A stretch of DNA of 64,000 nucleotides from Meghimatium bilineatum (lineage: Eukaryota; Mollusca; Gastropoda; Stylommatophora; Philomycidae), in NCBI GenBank assembly GCA_034231615.1, contig CM067318.1:32381723-32445722 (forward strand), written 5' to 3'. Each line of letters begins with the position of its first letter. Within the stretch, counting starts at the first letter, position 1. The translations under genes were made by a program, and so were the position numbers. The notes beneath the pieces are model-generated. The model saw nothing but the letters and a program-made list of their open reading frames with translations, was not told the DNA's origin and did no database searches. This document shows, piece after piece, positions 28,001 to 43,000 of the stretch.

Positions 28001-31000
28001 CTGAAAATTAAGAGTGCAAAATTTATTATACTCCTTCTCACTCAGGACAATAGTAATAGCGATGTCCAAGCTAAAACAACTGATAAAGTTGTGTGCAAAC
28101 ACAGGAACTAAGGTATGTTTGTTACGTACATGTGTGTTTCCAGTGACGACCTACGGCTGTGAAACATGGACAATAAACAAAACTACAGCCAAGAGAATAG
28201 AGACCTTCTAAATGAAGTGCTATATAACAAATATAAGTGCTATATAAGAGTCATGAGAATACCAAGGACAGCAAAAAAGACCAACGAAGACGTGTTAAGA
28301 AAAATCAACGTTCAAGAAGGCTGGCTTTTAAATACCATATTAAGAAGGACGTTAGGTTTTTTGTCGGCCAAATGAAGAAACACTATGGCATGTAAAGAGT
28401 GTTTTTGGAGGGGGCGATAGAAGGCAGTAGACATAAAGATCGACCGAGACGACGCTGATCAAGAGGGAATGCATGTACGTGTCGCTAGAGGAGGTTGAAC
28501 AACTTGCCAGAGATCGCGGGGATTTCAGGAGATTCATAAGGAAGACTACGTTCTGGAAAGAAAACGTCACATGACACACAGAGTTGTACGCTTTACAAGT
28601 AGCTTGCTGCTCTTATGAGACGCAAAGAGTGCATATGGAAAATTCGAATACAATTAAATCAATCCTCTGTGTCTTTAACTATGTTTCATGATTGAAACTA
28701 TTTGGATATGACGTCTAAGGAATTGAGCAGCCTAACAATGGCAACCCATCTTAGTAGCATCTCACAATATGTATATCACTGCATAGTGCTAGTAAAGTAA
28801 AGGTATGTCCCATGGTAGCAACCTGCCGTCGGGGATGAAGATAACTCTTGTGGCCAGTTCCCTTGTTTGCTGTCTTTACCACACCTAACTCATGCGCCAG
28901 GTACTTTTTACAGCTGAGTAGTGCTAGTAACTCTCAGGTAAAGAATATGGTGCAGCCATTTCCAAAAACAACATCAGTTAGACCCTATATACAATCGATC
29001 ATTGTTTTTTACTAGCATATACTGTTCAGGACATAGCCTTTGTGCCTTTAGTGATTGTTCTAGGCAATATTGATGCTCAGTAAGTTGTAATTTCGTTAAG
29101 GTTACTCCTAAACACGGCTTCTGTAGTAAAAATTCACTCTTATTTCTTAGCCGTTCTAGATGCATTCTGTATCTCTCCGCTGCTGAGCCGGGCAGATCAT
29201 TAACTGAGAAAAAAAAGGGAGTTTCAAAATATTATAAAGATCCAATACTGTTGTAATGAAGAGAATCTTAGACAGTAATCAAACAGGCAAGAAAAAACGG
29301 ACATGTAGATTACTGTACATCATATTAAATATGATGATGATGTTGATGTTCCTCCTTCGCTAGCAAAGTTGAGCATGGCATGAAAAAAAAATTAAATGCG
29401 ATGGAAAAAAAATATATATATAATAATTAAAATTGGTAATTAACTAATTTGGTTTGTGAGTTCGTAGATGCCCGATGAGTCCGATTCGTGCACGGAAAGT
29501 TATATTGCAGTGCATGCAGGAGTGCTGAAAGTTCGGGGTAGGAGAATTTACGGATTTGTCCTTCCGCTTCTTGCGCTTGTGGATTGCCCGCAGTGTTCTT
29601 TCCTTTTTCAAATTTCGTGATGCCAGCAGTTATCTGGGTGTACCAGGCTGAGCGATCAAGTGATGTAGTCTCCCAGGAGCTCGGATCGATGCTGTAGTAT
29701 TGAGAGAGCTTTTTAGGTGATGTTTGAAGCGCTTTTCTGCCCTCCACTTGAACGTTTGCCTTCGCACAACTCCCGCACAAACATTAACATTACATTTATA
29801 TTGAACCAGGAACCATCATTCATATTTATATTTGTATTTTTTTTTTACTTCAGATGGAATATGTTTCAAAGCTATAGGATTCAAAGGATTTGGGTTCATT
29901 TCCCATCCTCGTGACTGTTATAAGTTTATACAATGTCATAGAGCAGAAAATGGGAAAGTAACAGCCTCGGTCAGGTTTTGCCCCATTGGCCTGTTCTGGA
30001 AGCAAAACAGCCTGACGTGTGTAGAACCACACTTAACATCCTGTCAAGGTGAGTTGGATACCAGAGATGGATTTGTCAGTAGATGATAGATATAGATAAT
30101 CGGAGTATTGAAAGAGACAGGTGGAAGGGTGAATGGATTATTGAGAGAGAGAAAAAGATGAGTGGGTTAATTCTGGGTTACCATGCGTCCTCTTTTTCCC
30201 GTACATGTCCTCTTTTTGGGCCTAAAATTTAGGTCCGACCGGATTTCTTAAATATGTCCGGGATTTTTACTTTGCGCCCTTTTATTCGAATTGTCCTTAT
30301 TAATATTATAATGAATGATATTAAAAGTTCAACTAAACGATTTTAAACCTTGCCTCGTAAGGGCCCACCCAAGTGACCGGTGCTTCTGCTAAGAGGTCAG
30401 GGGAAAGCAGAGTATTGCTACTGGCCAAACAATATTCTTCAGAGTTGGTCAGTGGACTGCGGAAGGAGTATGAAACAAAAAGCCTGAGCTACAGTAATTC
30501 CTAAGTAAAATCATATTAACATAATGTGCATACAAGAGACGCTCCTAAAGGACACACAGAGATTCTTTATTCGGGGTTATGCGTCCTGCTGCCTAGATCG
30601 ATCCGAAAGAGTCAACGCAGGAATACTGACATTTGTAAAAACATAAATACCAGCAGTAGAAGTAAACAAATCCGGAGAAGAACTCAAACATATAGCAGTG
30701 AAATTGCTGCTGCCTGGCTGAGAAACATCAATCACAAACTTCTACAGCCATCCTGCCACAAAATAGAACTATGTAAACTAAAGATAGAGGAATCGAAACA
30801 CCTAATAGTTAGTGACTCTAGGCAATCCAAGACAGAAGGCAATTCCAAGGGACAGACGAAGAGAATACAAGCCTTATTGGAGTGAGACCCTAAAAATTTG
30901 CATAACCAGCTGAATTATGGCATACAATGGAGCAAAACCTTACAGTAGAAAACAATTAAATTAAACACACGTTCAATGAGCAGAAAAGAACAGATTCAAA

Positions 31001-34000
31001 AGAGCTGGCATGAAAATACCAGCAGCCTAAACATGACAAAAGACACAAGCAAACTTTGGAACCTTACAATAAATGAAGAAAAAAAGAATTCACACTGAAA
31101 GACTGTCATAAAAGAAGCAGGGAAATTCCACACAGAACAAAATGGCAGCAAACATTTTAGCATGCTTCTAAATAATGAAGACAGCACAACTCTCTTTGAT
31201 ATACGTATCAAAGAAGTCAAAAGAGAATATTTTTTTTTAAACTGAAGAATCAAAATCCAGAGCCATGCATATAGACACCCTTTCCATCGCAGAACTAAAT
31301 GATGCCATATGAAAAATTAAAAACCAAAAAGGCCCCAGGAAATGATGCCATAACCAATGATAAGATCAGGAACCTAGGGTCAATCAGCAGAAACAAACTC
31401 CTTACCATCTTAAACCAATTATGGAGAACTGGTAAAATTCCAGACTTATGGCCTGAAATCGCCATTATCCCTATCGGTAAATAACAAAAAGAAACAAACC
31501 AACAAGTCAAGATACCGACCAGTCATCCTCATGAGTTGCGTAGGAAAAACAATGAAGCAAATGGTCAACTCTATTCTAATAGAATACCTAGAGGACAGCC
31601 AACAGCTCACCAAGAGACAGTCAGCACAATTGGAAAAATCGAAGCACTAAAGACCAGTTCATATACCTACCACAGGAAATTGAAAATGCTTTTCAAAAGA
31701 AGGAAAATCATGCTGGCAACTTTTATGGACCTGAGCAAGGCCTTCGATAAGGTGTGGAAAAATGGGACCCACTTCAAACTTATCCAAAACAAAAGTAAAG
31801 GTAGATTGTTCAGCTGAATAAAAGATTTCCTCTGTTACCGCACAGCAAGAGTAATAGTAGATGGTAATCTAAGCAAACGTGTTACTCTCCAACAAATAGT
31901 GCCTCAAGGAGGAGTGATCTCTCCTAATCTCTTCCTAGTATTCATCATTGATATTGCAGAGAAACTGTCACATCATATTTCAAAGGTCCTCCATGCAGAT
32001 GATTTTGCTGCCTGGAGTGTTGCAGACAACCTATCCACTGCAAAGAAAAGAATGCAGACCGCAAGTGACACTCTAAGTGTGAATGGGCATCTGACTAGGG
32101 AGTCCAGATCAACCTCTTCAAAACTGTGCCAACCATCTTCTCACTTTCAAACCACCAAGAAAAAACACCACATCTTAAAATAAATGGAAGTGTTATTACA
32201 TAGACTAGACACGCTACTCACCTGCAAATTACACCTGATAACCAATGAGCAAAAAGCAACCAGGACACTATCCTTGATGAAACTTGCAGGCACAAGCTGG
32301 GGAGCAAATGGAAGTATTCTCCTAAAAGTCTATGTGAGTACAGTCAGACCTGTAGTAGAATATGGAATGACAGCCTGGGAATCAGTCAGCATCAAAAACA
32401 AATACTGATCGCCTATCTAAAGTACAAAATGCAGGACTTCGACTAGTCTCGGGAGAGATGAAGACCACTACAATCCATGTAATGAAAAAAGCACGTAAAC
32501 ATCCGTCCACTGGATGACAGAAGAGAAGAAAGAGTGCGTGTGCATAGGGACAAATTAAAGCCCATGCCAACCGATGCATGTCAAATTTCTATATCAACCA
32601 CAAGCAAGCTGAGAATCAGCTTTTATCCCATCTCCAACCATCCCCATCAACAACACAAAGATATCCTCACAATCTCCCATCTGAAATTGAAACACTAACG
32701 GATTTTGAAGAGCCAGACAATAGTCTCCAAAAAGTATCCATAAAAACACATGTTCCTGGAATAATTAATAAGGAATACCAGACTCCGCCTCAACTAAAAA
32801 ACATTGACACTAGAGATGATAGAAATTAAATACAATCCCAAGGAATGGACACATGTCTACACAGATGGATCGGCAAAGGGAGCAGTAAGGAATGGAGGAT
32901 GTGAAATTATTATAAGACTCAAAGTTGAGAGACAATCTCAAAAGCGTTTCCAACCCGAAAATACTCCTCCAACTTTAGAGCAGAAACAGTTGCACTATAT
33001 CAAACACTGAAAGTCTTATCGAACCAGAACTTCCAAGACCAAAGAAGATAGCTATATTCACAGATTGCAGATTCCTACTGGAATCAATCCAGAGCAACAG
33101 AAATGAAAGTCTTCTGCACAACATCAGACATGAGCTAAGAGATATCCAATAATCATCAGTTATTACCCTTCAATGGGTACCATTACACTTTGAAATCATT
33201 GGAAATGAGAAAGCGGATGATCTGTCATAAACAGGAAGTGCAATGGAAGAATACAGACAACCATTTTCCTACAGGGAGGCACAAAAAATAATCCAAAACA
33301 CATACACAGCAATGTGGAAGAAACAAATGAAAGTGGAAGACAAACATGATGCAATACATCACCTCCAAAGATATTGACCACACTATTTCACATTGGAACA
33401 GGCCACTACAGACTGTTGGGCCACCGTTACCAATTGAAGATCTCATACACTGATGAATGCCCATGTGGATCCTGAACAAAGACATTCAATATACGTACCT
33501 CAGGATTGACCAACATACAAAGAGCAGACACAGCAGACCTGGCCAGAGGATACAGATTTGAAGCAAAAGCTATGAGGCAATCTCTCTGACCTGGAGAAGA
33601 CAGTGAACTTCGTCCTGCCACCAGGCCTGAGAATATAATATGACAGCAGATGTTGAGCGCAGAAGAAGAAGTTCTTGTATACTCTGTACAATGGTGATGT
33701 TTCTTCTGAGCATAACCGAGGAATCCAACTCTAAGAGGTATACAACGCTTCGAGAAGAAGTCTCCAACTGAGAGGAGTAACAATTAACTGTACGGATAAA
33801 GTATTATGAGGTTTCCACAAGAGGAAAGCATCATTATATAGACATGCCATCTAATCAGGGGTTTACTTCTGCACATGGATTGGAAGAATTCAATAGGAAG
33901 TGGCTACTTTATCCTTCACTGTACCTTAGTCGTCAACGTCTCTCCTTGAACAAGTTAGATATTAGAAGATGATTAACGTTGTTCGCTATGTTTCATCACT

Positions 34001-37000
34001 GTTGATTGATTAATTGATTGATTGATTGATTCATTCATTCATTCATTCATGGATATTGGTTATTTTTTTCTTATTTGTAAGTACTATATGCAAGCATTGC
34101 TGCTTTATCTAACAAGATAACATAGTATTTATAACACTTTTTGATTGCAAATGTCTTCTCAGATCCGTGCAAAAAACTATGCGATGGTCAGACCTTCAGG
34201 ATGGACGGTGGTTGTGGTCTGTACTGGAAGTGTCATAAGGGTGTGTCCACAGCTAAAAGATGTCGATTCTACAACGCCTACATTCCCGGAAACGGGTGTA
34301 TCTTCATGCCAACATGTAACAATGAACAAAATATGCAAACATTTTGTGAGTTATCAGGTATGCCATTATTTATACCATAAAAAATGTGTATATAGGAATT
34401 GTGGGTAGGAAGCGATTGTTGTGAGTGTGATGCTGAGATAATCCATTAAGCTATGCGCAGACAGCTCTTTACAGTGTATTCTTTCAGACAACGTCACGGG
34501 TTCTTTTCACTTGTGCATTTGATGTAACACCCATACTCGTTTAAAGTTGTCACGAATGCATGGTTGTGTAATGGTTGTTTATGGATGCATGTTTAGTTCC
34601 CGAAGGGAGACAACTTGTGCGCCAGTATCCCAGGATTACCGAGTCATGCCAGGAGCACAGTACACACTTCTGCGCCAACTATATCATCATTTTTTTTGGT
34701 CAGATTTGTTGACCCATATTCGTTTGGCTTTCCCCATTACCTAGGAGTCTGCCGCAAATGTACAAATATGCAATGTCTGCTTAGATTTATCTCTTCGTCA
34801 TCCATGGGGATGATTTGATAGAAGATAAAAGTAAAAAATTGAGTTAATATGTGAAAATGATAATTTTTTTCACAGGTGACAGGTTGTCAGCGTTTCCAAG
34901 AAACAGATAACAATAAAAACACCTACAGAAATAATTGGTGATATGTAGATGAAGTGATATAATAATAAACCTATACTAAATGAAAATGAAAAAACAACAG
35001 CACGTAGACAACGAAACTTATGAAAGGTAGCGGATAGAAAATAAATATCAATATAAATAACCAAAATATCGGGAAATGTACGACAAAATGGAGTGTGCCG
35101 CAGTAATCAAACGAGTAAGTAGGAAATACTAAGTAAGGTAGAAATGTTACAAAATACCTATCAATAGTAACAAATATTTGTTTAAAACTAACAATAGTAA
35201 TAGAAAATTGTTCTTATTCTATGATTTATTGTTAGTTTTTTTGTTTTTTTTAAATGTTGATAGTTGGGTATTTTGTAACTTTTCTACCTTACTTAGTATT
35301 TCCTACTTACTCGTTTGATTACTGCGGCACTCTCCATTTTGTCGTACATTCTCCCCGATATTTTGATTATTTATATTGTCAGCGTTTCCCCAATTTTCCT
35401 TAATAACATCCTACAATATGCCTGAATTGAAGACAGTGGCCCTATTCTTTGCAACCCTGAACTAGTAGTCCAGACGCCTGTTGCGACACGGACGTGCTTT
35501 GAATGTAAAAACAGATCTCTCAATGGCCATGCAGAAATTACCTCTCCAGCATTCAAGAATTGATAAGATATATAAAAGTCATGGTTACCCCAGTTGTCAT
35601 TATTTCTCAAACTCGATCTTTCTGGTGGCATCTACGCATGACAACACGCACCAGCATAGATGCAACGGCTGTGCAGCTCTGAAACTAGGCACTGTCACCC
35701 TGAGCAAACTCTGGTCACCGTTATAGCTCCGGCCCTATATAAACTGTTTTTCGTTGGGGTACACTAGGGTATTGGTTGTGGCACCGCAGTCGAAACAACC
35801 GCCCCGATTGCTCTGTTCAAGTTTCTCTAATGTTACTGGCAGAAGAAAAGCCCAATTGACTTTCAGCAAGGGCATCCAAATAAATTAAATATTTGTGATT
35901 TTAGTCGCCTTAGGGCTTAGTGCGTTTCTCAAACTCTTTCCAGCTACCACCCTTTCATATACATTTCTTAAACCAACGTTCCCCCAACCAGGTCCGTAAA
36001 TACGTGTTCGTAACAGAGGGAAGAAATCCTAAAAAGTATTTTTTGGTTATTTGGGGATTTTTTTAATATGAATTTTGTCACTTATTTGAATGATGTCAGT
36101 GAAGACCAGGTTTCAAATAGATTTCAATGTATACCAGCATACTTGTGCCTTTTATCTTATTGTACATAAAAAGTATTTAGTACTTTCAATTTTTGTATGC
36201 AATTTGATATATCGGCGGTCACTAAAGTTCTTTTGCCCCATGACCTTTCATCACCCTTTACCCTTCATCGCCCCTCTCCTGAAATATCTCTTAGCGCCCT
36301 AGTGTGCATTTTTGCTCGGTCTTTGGGGCTCAATTCCAGATATTCTGTCTGGGATACTCCGATAGCGTTTTCATCTCTCAAAAATTTCACAAGATATCCT
36401 TGACAGTTTTCTAGGCCGAGGCGTGGACACGATGTTTGTTTATGTCGCTCGGCTATCACAATTGAAGACTGTTTTGTGTTTATTCACAAACTCCCATCGA
36501 TCTCTTATAGCAGGACAATGACTCTACTAGATTTTTAGCAGGATGCAGTGCAAATAACCAAACATGTGTTGTATCGCCGTTTTTTTTGTCCTTATGTCCG
36601 ACAATTTCGACTTTGCCGTTGGTATCTAATACATTCAACGCTGAGGATTTATCCTGTTTTTCACCACTTCCCTAGAATGTTGAGCATCTGAAGCCATAAC
36701 GCTAGTAGGCCTACAGTTAGTCAGATGTGCGAGTGAACTGGTTCTTGTGTGACAGGGAGGTTAACAGGAGTGTTAACAAGAGTGAATGTAGTGATTTAAA
36801 ATAATCAATGGCATAAGATCACTGACAACTGATGTACTTTTCAACATGGAACACGATACAAGCGATGTATCTCATCCAGCGTCTTCCTACTGGAAGACTT
36901 TTGTTTATTTTGTGATACAATAACTAGTTCACAACATCAAGGCATCAATTTTGCACATCAATAAGAAATCAAATAGTTGTATTAATCGATTTACTGCTAA

Positions 37001-40000
37001 GAGTTAACGTCTGCATTCAACGGTTCTCTATCGCGAACTAATCTTCTTCCTAGGGCAGTCTTTTTTTACAACTTTTCTTAGTTTGTTTTTTGCTACTGCA
37101 AACTGTTGGTCGATCGTATAGTATTTTAGAGAATCGTTCAATCTCTATCTTCGCTGTTTGTAGTGGATTTTAGTAATCTCCACGCTGGCAACCCACAGGT
37201 TTCGTTATCAGAAGAAAAAGAAATTGAGTTTCCTTTTCACTTGTATTTGTTTCTCCGTATCTCTTACACTTGTATTCACTGTCGGAAAACACTATTAACT
37301 AATCTTCACATTTAGAATCATAAACGTATTTCTTATTCTTCTTCTTTCTGTCCTCATGTACCTTTCGGTGTTGAGGGGAGAGTGAGTGTAAGGTCTTTTG
37401 CCCTTCTATTTGCCTCTTCTGCGTGTATAATTCCGAGTGTCTCTAATACACTATCTATCCACCTTTTACGAGGGTGTCCAATAGGTCGCCTGTTTGACGT
37501 ATTTAGAAGTTTCTAAATTAATCCTCATACTTGGAATTCGAGACGTTTTCTCGATGTTTGAAACCTATCTATTTCACTTTTGTAATTCGGCAGCTCTTCT
37601 GCCAACTTGCCTGACTGGCCACTCCTGACTCTTGACTGTCCCGAATACCGAGTCCGAATCCGAAAGCGAATCTCCTAAACTGCATGTTTCAGCATGTATA
37701 CCCTTCCTAATCTAAAACACTTGTATCATTAAATTCCTGACATCATTCTTTTCACAAACATTTCACATTATTTTCTCTTCAGGACTTTCACACATGTCGA
37801 TTATTTGTATTCTCTAACTCGCAGAGTAAACCATTAAATATTGACTTTGAAGTAGTCAAACTAAAGAACGTGCAATAAAAATGGTATTTGCATTTGTGAT
37901 AACGACATAATCGTAAATGAGTAAATAATAATAATTACCATTGGCTATTTCAAATGTACTTCAATGGATCAACACCTCGATGTAACAATCCTCAAGTAGG
38001 TGTGAGTTCATATGGTAATGTCAACATATCAAGTCGCTCCACGCTATATGGTGATCAAGATAAATATTTACCCCAATACGGTCGGCCACCGTCACAGACT
38101 ACAAGGAGATGTTTCCTAGCAGTCTAGACAGATAATCGCCTTGTTATTCGTCTGTCATAAGACCGACATCCAAACAATAGCTACCAGCATTACTGACCAC
38201 AATAAACAATAGCTGACCACAAAAAAGCATTCTACCATATTTGGCAACGGTATATTTGTGTCAATATATTTCAATGGTGTAATGGTTTTGTGTCTCTTTC
38301 CTTCTCGCGAATTTTGCAGTGATGGTTCTCACTTCGTCCTTAGCGTCCTCAACGGCCCTGGTGGTTCTTATGTCCTTGAGGTACTTCCCCCCCCCCCCCA
38401 AAAAATCTCCCTAGCACACTTATACGTACATGCTGGTCACCAAGTTCTAAGCTAACCACGATCACGCGTGCTTATCTCTTTTGTGTCGTTATTGACATAG
38501 TCACATTTGTCACAATTCAACTATCCATCGCAGTGGCTCTCAACCTTTTCAGGTGACGATCACCTCCCACATGTAATAATTAAAACTTGCGAGTACTTAC
38601 TTTTTCACTTGCATGACGCGAGCACATGTTCTTTCAAAAGCACTAAGGTACTTGCGCGCATCAGATTGAGAACACCTGCTCTAGCGGAACCATAATTTTT
38701 GCGCATTAATTTTTCAGAGCATCTTTTTTCTAGTAGTCTGGTGGTCTTCATTATGAATGCAATATTTATTTTCCATTTATCCATATTTTATTTCAATTTG
38801 TTTCATGTTTATATATTTCTAGGAATTATTAGTTGTGTGTGCTTTTTGCATGAAACTAATATACATCCTACTCTTTTTTTTTTTGCAGGAAAATGCGAGA
38901 ACATGCCATTGGCTGGTAACTCGGGTTACAGAGTCAAGACAATTAGTGAATCAGTTGTGATTAACTGTTGGACGTTGACTGAATTCGACTTTGCTTCTTG
39001 TTCTTGTCGACCATTGAAAAATTTAGTGCGAAGTAAGTGGAGAGATGCATAATCATTTCAAGAAGGATCATCATCAGGTAGCATACCCTGAACATGATGT
39101 AGCAATCATCCCAGCGTTTCGAAACTTCTGTCGATCTAGATCCCGTCTTCTCGCTTATGTTAGCGTCATTTTCAGGTGGCCTTTGATAACTTGCGTCAAC
39201 CTTCTTCTTAGTCTGCCTCTTGTTCGTCTCCTTGACATCATTCCCCACTAGGGACTGCTCTAGGTTTCCATGGCGTTTAATATGGCCAAAATATTGTAGA
39301 TTTTTGGAATGAGCCATGCTGTTTAGCCAGTTTTCTTTTACATTCATTTCTCTCAAGATGGCTGTATTGGTAATTTTTGTGGTTCATGGTATTCTGTGGA
39401 TTTTCTGTAACATTTTGTTTCAAATGCTGCTATTTTATTTTTCACTTTGTTGGTGGTTGTCCAGGATTCACTCATATATTGCCACTGGGAATATGCAAGC
39501 TCTTAGGAATGTTAGTTTTGTTGTTTTGCTGCAGCTCAGCTATATGTTTTTCATTTGTATCATCTTCTTTGATGCGATAGTCAGCCTCCTTCTGATTTCT
39601 TCAAAGCAATCACCGTTACTGTTGATAAAAGAACCAAGGTATTCAAAACTGTTGACTTTTTCTAATTCGATGTTGTTGATACTGATTGAGAATTTGCTAG
39701 TGGTTTTGTCGCTTGTCATAACCTCTTGGTCTTGTTTCCATTCAGAAAGGTCTGTTTTTACTATGTTCTTTAATGGAGTTTATGAAGTGTTCGAGACCTG
39801 CTTGTCTGTGCGCCAAGTGTTATATCATCAGCATATCTTTGTTCTAGTATCTCGTGACCTCTGATGTTGATTGGGTCGAAGTTATTTCTCTGTTGGTCAT
39901 TTCTTACATTCCTCATTATGTTCTCTGCATAAATAATGAAGATATATGGTGATAGTACACATCCCTGTCTGACTCCCTTTCCATTCTGAATCAATCAGAT

Positions 40001-43000
40001 GTTTCATTATAAAATCTCACGGCTGCATACTGGTCATGATAAAATGTTTTGATGTGGCGGATTAAGTGTAGCGAATCCCATGTCGTTCATGATATTCCAA
40101 AGTTTTGAATGTTGTAGACAACGAATGTTTTGGTTAGTCAATAAAACATGTGTATATGTCGAAATTAAACTCTCTGCATTTCTCTATGATGTTCCGCATA
40201 TTTAAAATTTAGTCTGGTGCCTCTTCCCTGCCTGAATCAGTGCATTGCTAGCGTGATTGATCAGTGCAATGCTAGCGTGATTGATCAGTGCAATGGCGTG
40301 ACTGTTAAGTCAAGAAGAATGGATAGAGAAATATAGAGGAATGAACCGATTGATGGATGGATGGTTAGATGAATGGGTGAATGAATGGATGAGTATTTCA
40401 GTCTTTAGAAGAGATCAGCTTGTAGAAATTATGGTATACCAATGATATCAATGATATGTTATATCAATCTGAAGAACAGACATTACATTATTTCAGTTTG
40501 TATAATAAACAATAATTTAGGCTGTAGAATAGATGATATCTTAGGCTGTAGAATAGATGATATCTTAGGCTGTAGAATAGATGATATCTTAGGCTGTAGA
40601 ATAGATGATATCTTAGGCTGTAGAATAGATGATATCTTAGGCTGTAGAATAGATGATATCTTAGGCTGTATAATAGATGATATCTTAGGCTGTAGAATAA
40701 TTATTTTTTGGGCTGTAAATATATTGTTTCGGTGTGTATAACCGATATTTCAATCTGTATAGCAGATATCTCAACTTATTGTGATTTTGACCTTTCTCAC
40801 AAATATATTTATCCATCTGTTTGAATAAAATGTTGCCCATTACATTGAATTAAATTTCTCAATTAGACGACATATTTGCCAGAGTTATACAACTTTGTAT
40901 AAAATTGTATTTATTATCTTGGTTGATTCTGATCACAAACATATACTAATTCTTCTTTTTCTTAGAGTGAGTACATGTCACGTGACGAGCTGATAGTTTG
41001 CTTGGTTCGCCCATTGTATGTTTTTTCTCCGACGAGGCGCTTTGCAACAATGAACTATTTCTCGTGTCGGAAGGCCATTCCATTAATTCCCTTTGTTTCC
41101 CTAGGTCCCATACCTAATTTCTTATGTATGAGCCGTGTTGGGTAACGACGACAGTCGTATTAGACCCAGAGTTGATACACCTTCCTAGACGAGGTGCTGC
41201 TTTGCCAAACACACCGGGAGCTGGGATTTGACTGTGCATTTCTCATGCACTCATATTGTCTGCTTGTGATGGCCCTCCAATCCATCGCCAGTCGCGGCCT
41301 GTATATTTTGACTCTTCGCCATTGCGTATATTTCCAAAAGAAGTAAGTAGAGTAAGTCTGTCTCGGACAAGAAGCTTCGCAGTGGGCCGTTGGATACTGA
41401 ACCCAATTTTCTCTGTATGAACCGTGTTGGGCAAAAGCGACAGTCAGGTTTGGCTAGGTTTGCAGTGTTCTGAATGACAAGGACTTGCTCCCTATTCTTC
41501 GGTGCGCAGAGTCCGAGTCTCAACACTGCTTCGGTTAGAATTTTGAACAATGTGCTCCCAGATATTTCTTCAATGCTTGTCCTGTGTTCAATGGGGAGTT
41601 GTATTTAAATATTTCTTTCATACCCAGGGGTACATGTTCGAGTTGGCGTATCCAATACCCGAGGCATGACTCCTGCTTTAATCTGGTCTATTGTAATTGG
41701 ACGTGTGGCTTCTGTGTGTTCTCGAGCATAAACAGCATGCATTTCTACCAGTCGGTCTCGGGCTTGACAATTTTAGCTTTGTTGCCACTATATAGATAAC
41801 ATACACAACGCTGCCCTTTAGCGCATGTTGCTTTTTCCAGATTCAATGTGTACTCATAGAATCTTAGCGGGTTCTACCCATATCAGGACATTGAGATTGG
41901 ACGCCCTTCCAATGTTTCTGCATTATCTTCTGTACGAGACGCAATGCACAGAGACATTTCGTCACTGTGTGCCGACGGTGCTGCTGGGTATGTTGGCGTA
42001 GAGGTTTCGGAGAAGATATTGTTTGTCTCTTTGCAGACAGTTCTCATTCCATCTACAGCTTCCACATCCACAGACACGAGCCTAAAGGTGTTGGCCAGAG
42101 CAACAGCAAGAGCGGCTGTCTATGCCATAGTGCTAGATTGTCTAGCATCTTCTTTCATGGTCTTCCTAAAACCCTCTTGCTCTTCTACTTACCTGGTGTT
42201 GCAAATTGTTCCATATTTCTTCATCTCATGATATGCCCATAAATTTGAACTGTCTGTTTCTGATGCCACTAAACTGCTTTTTCTTAATTAACAAGATATC
42301 TTCATTAACCTTTTATTTATCCATGGTGTTCTCAATATTCTTCTATAAAATCATATCTCTGCTGTCTATATAATTTGTACTGTTGTGTTGACTGCCCAAG
42401 ATTCACTACATCAGAATTTGTTCTATATAAGAAATCGCTTTCACACCAAGGAGAGCGGTAGCCTAGTTGATAGTGAGCTTGTGTACTACACCAGATTACA
42501 TCGTGCCAGGTTCGAAACAACGTCAGAACAAAAAAAAACTTCGGATTGCGATTTCTCGCCTGAGATGATCGCCTCTCCAGCCAACTAACTGTAAATGTGT
42601 AGATACATATGCGTTAGGGAAGGTAAACATAGCGAGGAAAGGAATTAGCCACCATACCTAATAGTATGGTGTGGCTTAAAAGTTATCGTAATTCTCAACG
42701 TCAGGTTTCTGCTATGGAATCGACCTCTACTTTTCACACCTCAATTGACAAAGATATATTACATAGGATGTTTATATTGTGAAATCTTGCCTTTGCCATT
42801 CTATATTTGACTTTAATACATTTTCCATCTTATGTTATCAAGGTACCCAAATAGTTAAATAGGTTGACTTGCTTCAGACTGATCTAATGCTTATTCTTAT
42901 TCTTGTATTATTCTACAGAGTGCCCTTTGGTTACACTTCTCAACACCACATCCAATGTAATGATTAACAACATAGAGAATAACAGTAATAAAGAACACAG

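Noticed and set aside
40442..40741. Open frame with repeated LGCRIDDI
   Set aside because: Chance product of a 24-bp tandem repeat with no flanking coding signal.
42457..42518. Functional tRNA gene
   Set aside because: A and B boxes are present but the acceptor stem does not close, and the sequence continues into a SINE body shared with other copies.
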